64,000 nucleotides of DNA from Lewinella sp. 4G2 (GCF_001625015.1 NZ_LVWJ02000014.1:558001-622000), one strand, 5' to 3'; numbered from the stretch's first letter, positions 53,218-61,574 are shown. Notes: a model not told the origin generated them from the sequence alone. Translations and numbers: made by a program.

Positions 53218-53939
53218 CACCCTTCGAACGGCAAAACCTCGACAACCTCCGTGATCTCTGGGCCCAAGCCGGTGCGGCAATCGGCCGAGTGATTAAACAC
53301 GATAATTTCTCCATTGCCGTGGGCGGCGAACCGAACGGTTGGCCCAATCGGGTCTGGCTCCACGAACCACTCACGCCGGAAGTGCTGGCACAGGCACGAT
53401 CCACCGTCGACGGCGCTACCAAACTGAAACTCTTCCTACCCCGCGCTACCGACCGCGCCACCTACGCAGCCTTGCATCCGCACAAAGGAGCGTACCTGAC
53501 CGGGATGCACCTGTCACTTTCGGACCAACCCTTCGCGCCATCCAACATCATCCTGAAACGCGTCACCACCGAAGCAGACGCCCGCGGCTGGGCCACCGAT
53601 TTCGAGGCGGCGTTCAACTACCACATCCCACCGTCGCTACTCCTTAAAATGGAGGCCAACACCCAGTACTTCCGCGCCGAAGTTAGCGGCGACTACGTCG
53701 GCACGGCATGCCTCCACTACACCGAAAACGGGCGGGTAGCGGGCATCCATTCCATCGGTACCCTGCCCGAGTTCCGGCGGAAAGGTTACGCCCGCCAAAT
53801 CATGCAGTCGCTGCTTACTACCACTCAGCAAAAAGGCGCGGAGCTGGCCGTCCTTCAAGCCTCCGCAAAGGGCCTAGGCCTCTACCAGCAACTAGGCTTC
53901 ATCGGCGAGTTCGATACGGCGACCTACGATTTGACCTAA
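53214..53939 (+). CDS. GNAT-family N-acetyltransferase (FR47-like)
   Basis: 241 residues. Acetyl-CoA-binding core in the C-terminal half: GIHSIGTLPEFRRKGYARQI (motif A with R/QxxGxA-type loop) and VLQASAKGLGLYQQLGFI. The N-terminal 130 residues are a second, degenerate GNAT-like half. It is translationally coupled to the Crp/Fnr-like regulator, suggesting that its substrate or product is part of that regulator's response. Confidence 0.85.
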   Translation: MTPFERQNLDNLRDLWAQAGAAIGRVIKHDNFSIAVGGEPNGWPNRVWLHEPLTPEVLAQARSTVDGATKLKLFLPRATDRATYAALHPHKGAYLTGMHLSLSDQPFAPSNIILKRVTTEADARGWATDFEAAFNYHIPPSLLLKMEANTQYFRAEVSGDYVGTACLHYTENGRVAGIHSIGTLPEFRRKGYARQIMQSLLTTTQQKGAELAVLQASAKGLGLYQQLGFIGEFDTATYDLT

Positions 53940-53950
53940 AGCATTTAAGC

Positions 53951-53961
53951 GGGCGCTGCCG
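53951..53961 (+). repeat. 18-bp dispersed repeat, truncated
   Basis: GGGCGCTGCCG then diverges; the flanks match 49561-49665, so this is a damaged copy. Confidence 0.5.
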
Positions 53962-53966
53962 AAGGG

Positions 53967-54085
53967 ACGTTAGAAGCTAGATTTTCGATCTTAGAGTGGG
54001 GCACAGGCTTAAATCCCAGCTGGATTCTGTGGTCCGAAGACTACAGACTATAGACTACAGACTGCAGACTACAGACTCCAAACTT
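53967..54085. repeat. Repeat tracts upstream of the second regulator
   Basis: GACGTTAGAAGCTAGATTTT (53967 on) and GACTACAGACTATAGACTAC units (54038-54085), both shared with the 49.6-49.9 kb gap. Confidence 0.8.
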
Positions 54086-54119
54086 TAACCACAGACCAAA
54101 ATTCCCCTACCTTGTTTTC

Positions 54120-54698
54120 ATGACCACCGACCCCAAAATCCTCCCAATCACCGCCCTAACCGGTCCGCTAAGATTCGACCCCGAAGCCCTGTTGAGCCAC
54201 TTCAAACGCAAGGAACTGAACCGCGGCGAACACTGGCTGGAAGCCGGGAAGACCTGCCGCCATCTGGCCTTCCTGGAGTCCGGCCTCCTGCGCCATACCC
54301 AACAGCGGGACGGAGAACTCATCACCCGTTGGGCAACCCTGGCCGGACAGTATACCGTTGGCTTTCCGAGCTTCATCAAACAGCAGCCCTCGGACCAGAA
54401 TATCACCGCTGCTCAGGATTGCGTCCTGCACGAACTCAGCTGGGAAACCTGGAAGGAACTCCGGAGGGAACACGCCCAACTCCAGGAATACTGGGTCGCC
54501 ATCCTGGAGTACAATGCCTGCTGTTATGAGGACCGGGTCTGGAGCCTCATCTCCGGAAAGGGAGAAGCCCGGTACCGGTACATGATCGAGCGTTACCCAG
54601 AGTTCTTGTTGCACCTACCCCAGCACTACGTCGCCGAAATGCTCGGCGTTGCCCCCCGCCACCTATCGCGGATCCGGAATAAAATGAGTGAAGGATAG
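54120..54698 (+). CDS. Crp/Fnr-family transcription regulator
   Basis: 192 residues. Sensor roll with NRGEHWLEAGKTCRHLAFLE and GLLRHTQQRDGELITRW; HTH at the end (HYVAEMLGVAPRHLSRIRNK). Similar in plan to the regulator at 52612 but clearly a different paralogue. It is followed after 77 bp by an NAD-binding protein gene, with a GGACA/TGTCC dyad between. TACCTTGT at 54108-54115 may be part of its promoter. Confidence 0.87.
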   Translation: MTTDPKILPITALTGPLRFDPEALLSHFKRKELNRGEHWLEAGKTCRHLAFLESGLLRHTQQRDGELITRWATLAGQYTVGFPSFIKQQPSDQNITAAQDCVLHELSWETWKELRREHAQLQEYWVAILEYNACCYEDRVWSLISGKGEARYRYMIERYPEFLLHLPQHYVAEMLGVAPRHLSRIRNKMSEG

Positions 54699-54705
54699 CT
54701 TTTTT

Positions 54706-54717
54706 GGACAAATGTCC
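54706..54717. promoter_or_regulatory. Candidate operator between the regulator and the epimerase gene
   Basis: GGACA-AA-TGTCC, a 12-bp dyad 58 bp before the epimerase ATG; shape fits a Crp/Fnr-type half-site pair. Confidence 0.45.
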
Positions 54718-54775
54718 TGAATGGCCGGGCTTACCCACCGCCACCTTTGTGTAGTCACCAATCAACACGACTACC

Positions 54776-55717
54776 ATGCAAGTTATTCTCGGCTCCGGCG
54801 GATCCATTGCCCGCCCCCTCGCTACCGCCCTGGCGGATTACACGGACCACGTTCGCTGCTGCTCCCGCAGTACCCATGCTTTACCTACGAAGGATGGCAC
54901 TCGCTACGAACACCTCTCCACTGATTTGCTGGACGCTCCTTCCGTCCGGAAAGCCGTCGCCGGAGCGGAGGTCGCTTACCTAACGGCGGGGCTCACTTAC
55001 GACGCTGAAGTTTGGGCCCGTGATTGGCCGGTAGTTATCGACAACGTCATCGAAGCCTGTAGCCAGGAAGGTACCCGGCTCGCCTTTTTCGACAATGTCT
55101 ACGCACTGGATCCCGCTGAATACGGAAATATGCGGGAAACCAGTCCGCTAGCACCAACCTCCGTGAAGGGGAAGATCCGCCAGCAATTGTTGGATACCCT
55201 CTGGCGGGCTCACGATGCGGGCACCATCCAACTCACCGTAGTCCGTGCGGCCGACTTCTACGGGCCGGGCATCTCCAATAGCCTGGCCAACGCCATGATC
55301 TTCGATAAGATCGGTGCCGGCAGCACGGCCCAGTGGGTGGGTGACGTCGACCTAAAACACTCCTTCACCTACACGCCGGATGCCGGCCGCCATCTCGCCC
55401 TGCTGGGGAACGACGAACGTGCCTGGGGCCAAAGCTGGCACCTTCCCACCACAACGGATCTCACTTCCGTCCGCGAATGGGTGGCCACCGCCACGGAAAT
55501 TGCGAGCCAACCCAACAAGCTGCAGCGCCTGCCCAACGCCCTGCTCTGGGTCCTGCGGCTGATGAACAAAGACATCAAAGAACTCTGGGACGTACGGGAA
55601 CAGTACCAGCGGGATTACTACTTGAACTCCAGCAAGTTTGAGGAGACCTTTGGGGTGAGCGCTACGCCGGCCCGGGAGGGTATTCGGATGGTTTTGGAGG
55701 CTGGCCCGACGGTCTAA
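54776..55717 (+). CDS. NAD-dependent epimerase/dehydratase-like protein
   Basis: 313 residues. Atypical SDR: the nucleotide loop is MQVILGSGGSIARPLATAL (normally GxxGxxG), followed by VAYLTAGLTYDAEVW, and VVRAADFYGPGISNSL, where the extended SDR family has the Gly-Pro-Gly substrate loop. The active-site YxxxK is not in the standard place (NVYALDP), so it may be a non-catalytic or redox-sensing NmrA-like member. Probably the target of the regulator just upstream. Confidence 0.8.
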   Translation: MQVILGSGGSIARPLATALADYTDHVRCCSRSTHALPTKDGTRYEHLSTDLLDAPSVRKAVAGAEVAYLTAGLTYDAEVWARDWPVVIDNVIEACSQEGTRLAFFDNVYALDPAEYGNMRETSPLAPTSVKGKIRQQLLDTLWRAHDAGTIQLTVVRAADFYGPGISNSLANAMIFDKIGAGSTAQWVGDVDLKHSFTYTPDAGRHLALLGNDERAWGQSWHLPTTTDLTSVREWVATATEIASQPNKLQRLPNALLWVLRLMNKDIKELWDVREQYQRDYYLNSSKFEETFGVSATPAREGIRMVLEAGPTV

Positions 55718-55747
55718 AGTCCTAGAACCGCATTAAAATGAGGGTCA

Positions 55748-56506
55748 TCAAGCCGAAAGGCCACCATCCACCACCATGCTCATGCCGGTGACGAAACTGG
55801 CTTCGGAAGAGGCCAGCCAGAGGAGGGCACCGATCTGTTCACTCACGTCGGCAAAACGGCCGAGAGGGATTAGGGACCGGAGCTGGTCACTCGCGCCGGC
55901 GGAATGGGCGTCCACCGCCTCAGGGTCGAATAGCCCCGTCACGGTGAAGCCCGGGCATAGCGCGTTGACGCGGATACCCTTACGGGCGTACTCCCGGGCG
56001 GCAGTTTTCGTGAGGCCAATTACGGCGTGTTTGGCGGCTACGTAAGGAGCACTGTTGGGCAGGGCCCGCAGTCCGGCGACGGAAGCCACGTTGACGATGG
56101 CCCCTCCCCCAGCCTGGGCTGCCATTTGCCGGAGTTGTTGGCGCATGCAGTAGAATACCCCGGAGGTATTAATGGCCATCATTTGGTCCCAGTCTTCGGG
56201 GCGGACGTCCCCCAGCCGCGCCATCACTCCCCCAATGCCGGCGTTATTAACGGCGACGTCGATCCTCCCGTATTCCCGGACGATCTCTTCGATGACAGTG
56301 GACACCTCCGCAAAATCGGATACGTCCAGTTGCTTGCCCACCAACTTTCCACCCGCGGCAGCGCCCATATTGATGGTTTCGGCGAGGTCGGATGCATTAA
56401 TGTCGGCGGCAATGACCGTACCGCCCCGCGCCGCAAACGCAAGGGCGGCGGCGCGGCCGATACCATTGGCGGCACCGGTAATGAAGATGATCTTGTCGGT
56501 AAACAT
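55748..56506 (-). CDS. Short-chain dehydrogenase/reductase
   Basis: 252 residues from the ATG at 56506 (MFTDKIIFITGAANGIGRAA); the frame runs to 56764, but only this start gives the usual SDR N-terminus. Cofactor loop TGAANGIG, ADIN for the adenine site (NAD preference), NNAG, catalytic Ser in VNVASVAGL, YVAAKHAV (YxxxK) and CPGFTVTG. An inserted 18-bp repeat reads MGAAAGGKLVG in the loop before DVSD. A TATCTTCG box lies just upstream, after the alkA stop, so it can be transcribed alone. Confidence 0.9.
   Translation of the reverse strand: MFTDKIIFITGAANGIGRAAALAFAARGGTVIAADINASDLAETINMGAAAGGKLVGKQLDVSDFAEVSTVIEEIVREYGRIDVAVNNAGIGGVMARLGDVRPEDWDQMMAINTSGVFYCMRQQLRQMAAQAGGGAIVNVASVAGLRALPNSAPYVAAKHAVIGLTKTAAREYARKGIRVNALCPGFTVTGLFDPEAVDAHSAGASDQLRSLIPLGRFADVSEQIGALLWLASSEASFVTGMSMVVDGGLSA
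56349..56366 (-). repeat. 18-bp dispersed repeat, in the SDR gene
   Basis: CCACCCGCGGCAGCGCCC, one end base off consensus; read as MGAAAGG on the coding strand, the frame also used in cysS. Confidence 0.8.
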
Positions 56507-56530
56507 GGGCGAATTTGACGGGGTGAACGC

Positions 56531-56538
56531 CGAAGATA
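56531..56538 (-). promoter_or_regulatory. Possible -7 box of the SDR gene
   Basis: TATCTTCG on the minus strand, 24 nt upstream of the ATG at 56506. Confidence 0.4.
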
Positions 56539-56550
56539 GCGCGGGCGTGC

Positions 56551-57156
56551 CTACCCGAGTTCCCACATGATCCGGCTGGCGTAACTGCGGTGGGGCCGCC
56601 ACCCTTCGGTGAGGCGGACGAGTTCCGCATCCAAATTCTTCCCCCGCAGCGCCTCCGTATCGACGCCATACAACTCGATGATGTTGCGTTTGACGACGAG
56701 GTCCCCCAACGGCAACAAATCCTCCCGGTGGAGGACAAACATGAGCACCATCTCGACCGTCCATTTGCCCACACCCTTGATGGAGGTGAGCATGGTGAGC
56801 ACCTCCTCATCCGAATACCGTGACCAGTCGGCGTTGATGAGCTGGTGGTCGAGCCAGTACTGGGCTACGTTTTTCAGGTAGGCCGTTTTGCTCCGGCTCA
56901 TGCCCGCGCCGCGGATGGCCTCATCCTCCATCTCGAGCAGTTGCTCCGGGTGGGGGTAACCGTCGGGAAAGAGGTCGAGGAAACGACCGAAGATGGTGCC
57001 GGCCGCCTTTCCACTAAGTTGCTGGTAAGCGATGGACCGTTGGAGGCCGAAATAGACGTCGCCGCCGTGGTCGTCGCGAAATTTAGGCGTGTGGATGTCG
57101 AGGAGCGGTGCGAGGCGGGTATCCTGGCGGAGGTGATCGATAGCTTTTTGGGACAT
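56551..57156 (-). CDS. DNA-3-methyladenine glycosylase II (AlkA-type, HhH-GPD)
   Basis: 201 residues. Helix-hairpin-helix MLTSIKGVGKWTVEMVLMF and the catalytic Asp in LLPLGDLVVKRNI. RSIAYQQLSGKAAGTIFGRF is the typical first core helix. Removes alkylated bases to start base excision repair. It lacks the AlkA N-terminal beta domain, so it belongs to the short single-domain group. 44 bp separates its stop from the SDR start. Confidence 0.9.
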   Translation of the reverse strand: MSQKAIDHLRQDTRLAPLLDIHTPKFRDDHGGDVYFGLQRSIAYQQLSGKAAGTIFGRFLDLFPDGYPHPEQLLEMEDEAIRGAGMSRSKTAYLKNVAQYWLDHQLINADWSRYSDEEVLTMLTSIKGVGKWTVEMVLMFVLHREDLLPLGDLVVKRNIIELYGVDTEALRGKNLDAELVRLTEGWRPHRSYASRIMWELG

Positions 57157-57230
57157 GGGAGGGGAACGTCTCCGGGGCGGGTCGGGTTGGAGACGGGGCC
57201 TCTGGCCGCGTTTGGCCTCTTGATTGGTTT

Positions 57231-57371
57231 AGCAGGAGATGGCGAGGTTGGGGAGGGGGAGAGGCCTGCGGCGCATATGACTAACCGTCCCGAAGGGCCG
57301 GCCTACGTAGCGGTGGCACGCCGTTAGGCGGCCCACTCTACTTTGCGGCAGGTGGCCCACTCTACTTTGCC
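57231..57371. repeat. Composite repeat cluster, blocks B-C plus one extra unit
   Basis: Block B 57231-57275, block C 57284-57342, and a further GGTGGCCCACTCTACTTTGC unit 57347-57371. The gap 57157-57474 contains no gene. Confidence 0.85.
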
Positions 57372-57474
57372 CCCGGCAACCTGTACTATTACACGACCTT
57401 CTACGGCCTCCCATGTAATCATGTTGATGGCCCCCCTACTTCACGTCCGGCGGCCTCCACGGCAAGCGTGCACC

Positions 57475-58341
57475 TTAAAACACCAAACTAAATCCAGCCC
57501 CAGCAGCCCCGCCACCAAAAGACCCACCAATCGTGAGCGAGGATCGGTGGTTGCGCTGCCACCGCTTATGAATGTGCGGCGTCAATACGCCAATCGCCGC
57601 GCCTACGCCAAGCCCTACCGCCGTGTCCGTCGGGAAATGCTTGAGGGCACGGACGCGTTGGACGGCCACGTAGAGTGGAGGTAAACTCGCCGCGGTGAAG
57701 GCCATCGCTCGCTGCTTGCCCGACCACTCCGGGTGGTAATCGGATAGTACTTTGGCGAAGAAAAAGGTACCTACGGCCGTCGTGCTAACGTGGCCGCTGA
57801 AGAAGCTGTTTTGGTTGCCGCCGTCCCGCCGCGTGGTGCGGTCGAGATCATCGTAATAGGCGATGGGGCGTGTCCGGTCAATGAAGCTTGGGCCGATGGG
57901 GGAAACGGCGTACATCAGACCATTGACGGCCTGAGCCTCTACGTACATCGCCGTGATCTTGCCCCAATCCTTACGGATCTCCTTATCTAGAAACAAGGTG
58001 AATGGCAGGACGATTGAACTGTTAAAGACATAGTCACTCGCGTCCGCGGCGGCGCTGGCTTTGGATCCGTCCTTCGGTAGGGCCCACCGGTCGTAGCTGG
58101 GAATGTCGGCCCGGTTCAGGCCTTCCAACTCCACTTTATCCTTATCGTTGATCTTCTGAAAAGCTAGTACGGTTAAACCGAGGCCAGCCACGCCCACCCC
58201 GGTTTCCAGCCAGGGCTTAACGGCGTACACCTCCTCGATGGCGGGGTCGTAATCGCGGATGGAGGGGGTCTCCTGGAATTGAGCGGATACGGTGGCCGTA
58301 AGGCTTAGGATCAAGCCCAGGGAGGATAAAAACTTGGTCAT
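57475..58341 (-). CDS. PAP2-family phosphatase, exported
   Basis: 288 residues with a signal peptide (FLSSLGLILSLTATVSAQ). Acid-phosphatase motifs: DRTRPIAYYDD (motif 1), SFFSGHVST (PSGH-type motif 2) and RVRALKHFPTDTAVG (motif 3 with catalytic His and Asp). Acts on lipid phosphates or undecaprenyl pyrophosphate at the periplasmic face. The Gly-rich end (GGSFGGGAAGAGFSLVF) looks like an outer-membrane or aggregation tail. It is just downstream of the M56 gene on the same strand, but across a repeat-filled gap, so it is probably separate. Confidence 0.88.
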   Translation of the reverse strand: MTKFLSSLGLILSLTATVSAQFQETPSIRDYDPAIEEVYAVKPWLETGVGVAGLGLTVLAFQKINDKDKVELEGLNRADIPSYDRWALPKDGSKASAAADASDYVFNSSIVLPFTLFLDKEIRKDWGKITAMYVEAQAVNGLMYAVSPIGPSFIDRTRPIAYYDDLDRTTRRDGGNQNSFFSGHVSTTAVGTFFFAKVLSDYHPEWSGKQRAMAFTAASLPPLYVAVQRVRALKHFPTDTAVGLGVGAAIGVLTPHIHKRWQRNHRSSLTIGGSFGGGAAGAGFSLVF

Positions 58342-58469
58342 ACTAATGCTGCGTGATGAGCTTATTACAACCTGGGCTTACGTTCGGTATGTTCGTTTTG
58401 GAATGTGTTAAAGGTGGTTTTTGGGTTACTGAAGGGGAAGAAATTGGGGTTGAAGGGACCCACTTGAAG

Positions 58470-58570
58470 AATGGGCCACCTGGCGGTTCGCCATCGCTAC
58501 GCAAGCCGGCCCTTCGGGGCGGGCCTTACGTTGCGCCGCAGGCCTCTCCAACTTCCCCGACTCCCGCACA
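58470..58570. repeat. Composite repeat, inverted blocks C-B
   Basis: Minus-strand copies: block C 58470-58527 and block B 58534-58570 (GCCGCAGGCCTCTCCAACTT). It lies between the PAP2 start and the M56 stop. Confidence 0.85.
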
Positions 58571-58583
58571 ACCCAAACCTCTC

Positions 58584-61103
58584 CTACAGGCCGTGAATTT
58601 TCATCTTCACGTAGTCGTTCAGCGTCCGCCCCTCTTTCATCCGCTCCTGAATGAAGGCCGGCGTCACCCCGTGGATGCGCAGATCGACGAGGGTATTGAA
58701 GGGGATATCGCGGAAGCCTACTTCGCGAAAACTCATCGCCCACTCCGGCGTCACGCCGTGGATCTTGGCTTGGACGAAATCTTTCAGTTCCAGGTCCTCG
58801 TAACCGATGCGGCGCAGGCCGGCCACCAATTCGCTGGAGACGCCGTGGATGGAGGCATTTTGCAGATCGCGCAGGCTGTTCATCGGCAGATCGATGGCCT
58901 TGAGCTGGTTCAGCTTCTCTTTGTTCAGACCGTGAATCTTAGCGTTGGTAATGTCCTGGGGAGAAAGGTTAGCGAAGCCGAAGCTGGCCAGGGTCTCCAC
59001 GAAGCGGGCGTCCACGCCGTGGATGGAAAGGTTCTTGGCTTCGTCTAGGGTCAGATCAGTCAAACCGGCGCTCCGGAATTCGGCGATTTTCTCCGCGTCC
59101 ACACCGTGGATCTTGGCGTTGAGGATATCGCGGGCGGAGATATCATCGTATCCCAGTTGGTTCATCTCCTGCACGTATTCGGGGGTGACGCCGTGGATGG
59201 ACATTTCCTTGGCGCGGTTAAAATCCAGGTCGTTGAAGCCAGCCGCCGCCATTGTTTTTAGGTACTCAACATCTACGCCGTGTATTTTTCCGTCGATCAG
59301 TTCTTTTGGGGAAAGATCCGGGAAACCGGAGGCGGCCATTTCCTCAGCGTATTCTTCGGTAACGCCGTGGATCTTTAGCTCGATCAATTTTTGCAGATTA
59401 GGCTTGCCGAAGCCCATTCTGTCGTAGGCTGCGAGGCTGGATTTTAGCTCCGCGAGGTCCTCGTAAAAGATGGCCATCTCAATCAGTTTCTGGCGGCTTG
59501 GCCGGTACCCCTGTTCGTCGATATAATCCAGGTAAGTCTCATTCATATCGGCCATGAAAAACAGCAATTGCTCCTGCTCTTTGTAGGGCCCGTATCCCCG
59601 GCTGTCCAGCATGGCCAGAAATTTGGGGTCGGCGGCGAAGCTGAAGGTACCCGCGCCTTCATTCCCTTCAAAAACGCCACGCATTTTGAGCGTCCCAGCT
59701 TCGCGTTGCAGAGTGAAATCGTCGATGGTCGTGCGGGGCAGGTTGCCGAATTTTTCTTTATCGAAACAGCGCGAGGTATTCCAATTCCAGCGGTTGCCAC
59801 CGTCTTCGTTCCGCGAAGTGAAGGCGACGCACAAACGGTCATTTTCCACCGAAGCGCTCCAGGTATTACGCGCGTTTTCCGGCATATTGGGTTGTCGAAT
59901 GTCGTTATCCGGTGCGCTTACGGTTACCTGCATTTCAACTGGTTCAGGCTTGGGCGCTGCCGCGGGTACTGAGGTTGGGGCGGGGGCAACGTCGGGCGAA
60001 AGTGCCACCTCCGGCTCCGGAACGGCGACCTGCGTATTGGTCACCTCAACGGAAGGTGCGGGAGTTGGTGCTGGGGCTACGGGCAGTTCGGTATCGATAC
60101 CGGCCGGCGCGGGGGACTGCGCCACGGCGTTAAACTGCAAGACCGAGAGCGTAAGCAAAGGCAAAAGGGTCAGGTACTTCCAGCCGGAGCGGGAAGAGGA
60201 TTTTCTGGATTTCATCATTTTAATTCTGCGCTCGAGAAAGCTCTGGTTGTAGCTCGCCACGAGCCCGTTAGGGAAATTGGGTACGGCGACCTGGACGAGG
60301 CTGAGCTGGTAACGTTCCGGATCGTTACCCTCCCGCAGCATCTCGGCGTCGGTCAAAAATTCTAGGTTGTGTTCGATGGCCTTGCGGTACAGCCACGCAA
60401 AGGGGTTGCACCACTGCACGACCACCGTCAGCTCGGCCAGCAAGAGGTCAAAACTGTGCTTCTGGTTGACGTGGATCCGCTCGTGCTCCACGATCTGGTG
60501 GAAGGTGTCCGGGTCGTACCGCTCCGGATTCAGGAAGATTCGGTTCCAGAAGGAATACGGTGCCTCATCTTCCCGAAGCTCCACCAGGCGGAAGCCACCC
60601 AGATCGTGGCCGGGGTTGCGAAACATCCGTACCAACAGTTGGCCAAGCTGGAAAAGGAAGTTGAGCCCAAAGATGAGAACGCCCATGAGGTAGACGTACC
60701 AGAGGACGCTAAGTAAGGATGGCCCCCGTGCAGCCGTTGCCGGGCTAACCGATTCCTCGGCCCGGGTCTCCCGCGTGGCCGCTGCCGTCTCAATCGTTTC
60801 GCTGATGGTAGATGCTGGCCCGATCTCCGCGTTTGCGCTGATTTCGGAACTCGTTCCCCTTTCTTCAACGTCCTGACCAATTGGCGCCGTTGCAACCGCT
60901 TCGGAGCGTAAGTCCAGCGCAGGTAAGTTATTGGCGAGGCTGATGGAAGCCGGTACGGTGATCAAAGGCAGGGCTAGGGAACCGAGGAGGCAACCCAGCA
61001 GCACCCACCGGTTCAATGCGAAGTGGGTTTCCGACCGCAACATCACCCAGTAGTACAGAAAGCAAGCGGCCAGTAGCAGGCCTGCGTGTAACAGGTAAGC
61101 CAT
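58584..61103 (-). CDS. M56/BlaR1-type sensor peptidase with C-terminal 29-residue repeats
   Basis: 839 residues. Four N-terminal membrane helices (2-20, 33-52, 130-155 and 308-325), zinc site His207-Glu208-x-x-His211 (VEHERIHVNQKH) with Glu249 as third ligand, then a proline-rich linker and a C-terminal sensor. Residues 578-839 hold repeats of the form xIHGVxxEYxxxMxxxGFxDL: IHG starts at 578, 607, 636, 665, 694, 723, 752, 781 and 810, exactly 29 apart, with a last one at 836. BlaR1 proteins usually carry a penicillin-binding sensor there; this one does not. Overlaps blaI, the expected operon, and carries one 18-bp repeat (PAAAP). Confidence 0.92.
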   Translation of the reverse strand: MAYLLHAGLLLAACFLYYWVMLRSETHFALNRWVLLGCLLGSLALPLITVPASISLANNLPALDLRSEAVATAPIGQDVEERGTSSEISANAEIGPASTISETIETAAATRETRAEESVSPATAARGPSLLSVLWYVYLMGVLIFGLNFLFQLGQLLVRMFRNPGHDLGGFRLVELREDEAPYSFWNRIFLNPERYDPDTFHQIVEHERIHVNQKHSFDLLLAELTVVVQWCNPFAWLYRKAIEHNLEFLTDAEMLREGNDPERYQLSLVQVAVPNFPNGLVASYNQSFLERRIKMMKSRKSSSRSGWKYLTLLPLLTLSVLQFNAVAQSPAPAGIDTELPVAPAPTPAPSVEVTNTQVAVPEPEVALSPDVAPAPTSVPAAAPKPEPVEMQVTVSAPDNDIRQPNMPENARNTWSASVENDRLCVAFTSRNEDGGNRWNWNTSRCFDKEKFGNLPRTTIDDFTLQREAGTLKMRGVFEGNEGAGTFSFAADPKFLAMLDSRGYGPYKEQEQLLFFMADMNETYLDYIDEQGYRPSRQKLIEMAIFYEDLAELKSSLAAYDRMGFGKPNLQKLIELKIHGVTEEYAEEMAASGFPDLSPKELIDGKIHGVDVEYLKTMAAAGFNDLDFNRAKEMSIHGVTPEYVQEMNQLGYDDISARDILNAKIHGVDAEKIAEFRSAGLTDLTLDEAKNLSIHGVDARFVETLASFGFANLSPQDITNAKIHGLNKEKLNQLKAIDLPMNSLRDLQNASIHGVSSELVAGLRRIGYEDLELKDFVQAKIHGVTPEWAMSFREVGFRDIPFNTLVDLRIHGVTPAFIQERMKEGRTLNDYVKMKIHGL
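59952..59969 (+). repeat. 18-bp dispersed repeat, in the M56 gene
   Basis: GGGCGCTGCCGCGGGTAC, one base off; on the coding strand it reads VPAAAPK. Confidence 0.75.
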
Positions 61104-61468
61104 TACTTAGAATTTTGGTCTTTGATCATTTTTAGGAGGCGCTCCAACTCGGCCTCGTCCAACTTCTGCTCCCTGGCGAAATAGTTGACGAGCTTCATCG
61201 GGGAACCACCGAAGTACTTTTCTACGACGTCGTCCACCACTTCTTCCTGGTAGTCCGATTTGGGGACGAGGGCGAAGTAGCGGTGAGCGTTCCCCAGCTT
61301 TTCGTGGCCGACGAAACCCTTCTTCTCCAGCAACTTCACCATGGTCGACACACTATTGTAGTGGGGCCGCGGCTCCGGCATCTCTTCGACGATCTCCTTG
61401 ATGAAGGCTTTCTCCAACGACCAGATGGCTTGCATGATCTGGGCTTCGCGTTTAGCTAATTTTTGCAT
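61103..61468 (-). CDS. BlaI/MecI-family transcription repressor
   Basis: 121 residues, standard length. Winged helix (MQAIWSLEKAFIKEIVEEMP; NSVSTMVKLLEKKGFVGHEKLG) and a helical dimer domain (residues 75-121). It represses until cut by its partner protease, here the M56 protein encoded 1 bp downstream (overlapping stop and start). Three palindromes lie in its promoter region, as expected for self-repression. The cleavage site for BlaR1 cannot be placed exactly. Confidence 0.93.
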   Translation of the reverse strand: MQKLAKREAQIMQAIWSLEKAFIKEIVEEMPEPRPHYNSVSTMVKLLEKKGFVGHEKLGNAHRYFALVPKSDYQEEVVDDVVEKYFGGSPMKLVNYFAREQKLDEAELERLLKMIKDQNSK

Positions 61469-61472
61469 TTCT

Positions 61473-61486
61473 ACTAATTGATTAGT
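61473..61486. promoter_or_regulatory. BlaI operator, site 1
   Basis: ACTAATTGATTAGT: six-base arms ACTAAT/ATTAGT around TG. Lies between the -7 box (61488-61495) and the blaI ATG, over the likely transcription start. Confidence 0.75.
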
Positions 61487-61487
61487 A

Positions 61488-61518
61488 CAAAGGTAGTCCT
61501 AACGAATTAGTATTACAA
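61488..61518 (-). promoter_or_regulatory. Promoter of the blaI-M56 operon
   Basis: On the minus strand TTG (61518-61516), 20-bp spacer, TACCTTTG (61495-61488), a full match to the Bacteroidota pattern. The operator sites flank and overlap it. Confidence 0.75.
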
Positions 61519-61531
61519 CTAATTGATTAGT
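61518..61531. promoter_or_regulatory. BlaI operator, site 2
   Basis: Second exact ACTAATTGATTAGT, 45 bp from site 1, touching the -33 TTG. Confidence 0.75.
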
Positions 61532-61537
61532 TTTATT

Positions 61538-61551
61538 ACCAATTGATTAGT
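61538..61551. promoter_or_regulatory. BlaI operator, site 3
   Basis: ACCAATTGATTAGT, one base from sites 1 and 2, 20 bp further upstream. Confidence 0.65.
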
Positions 61552-61574
61552 ATTTGTCCTATTCCCAATTACCC

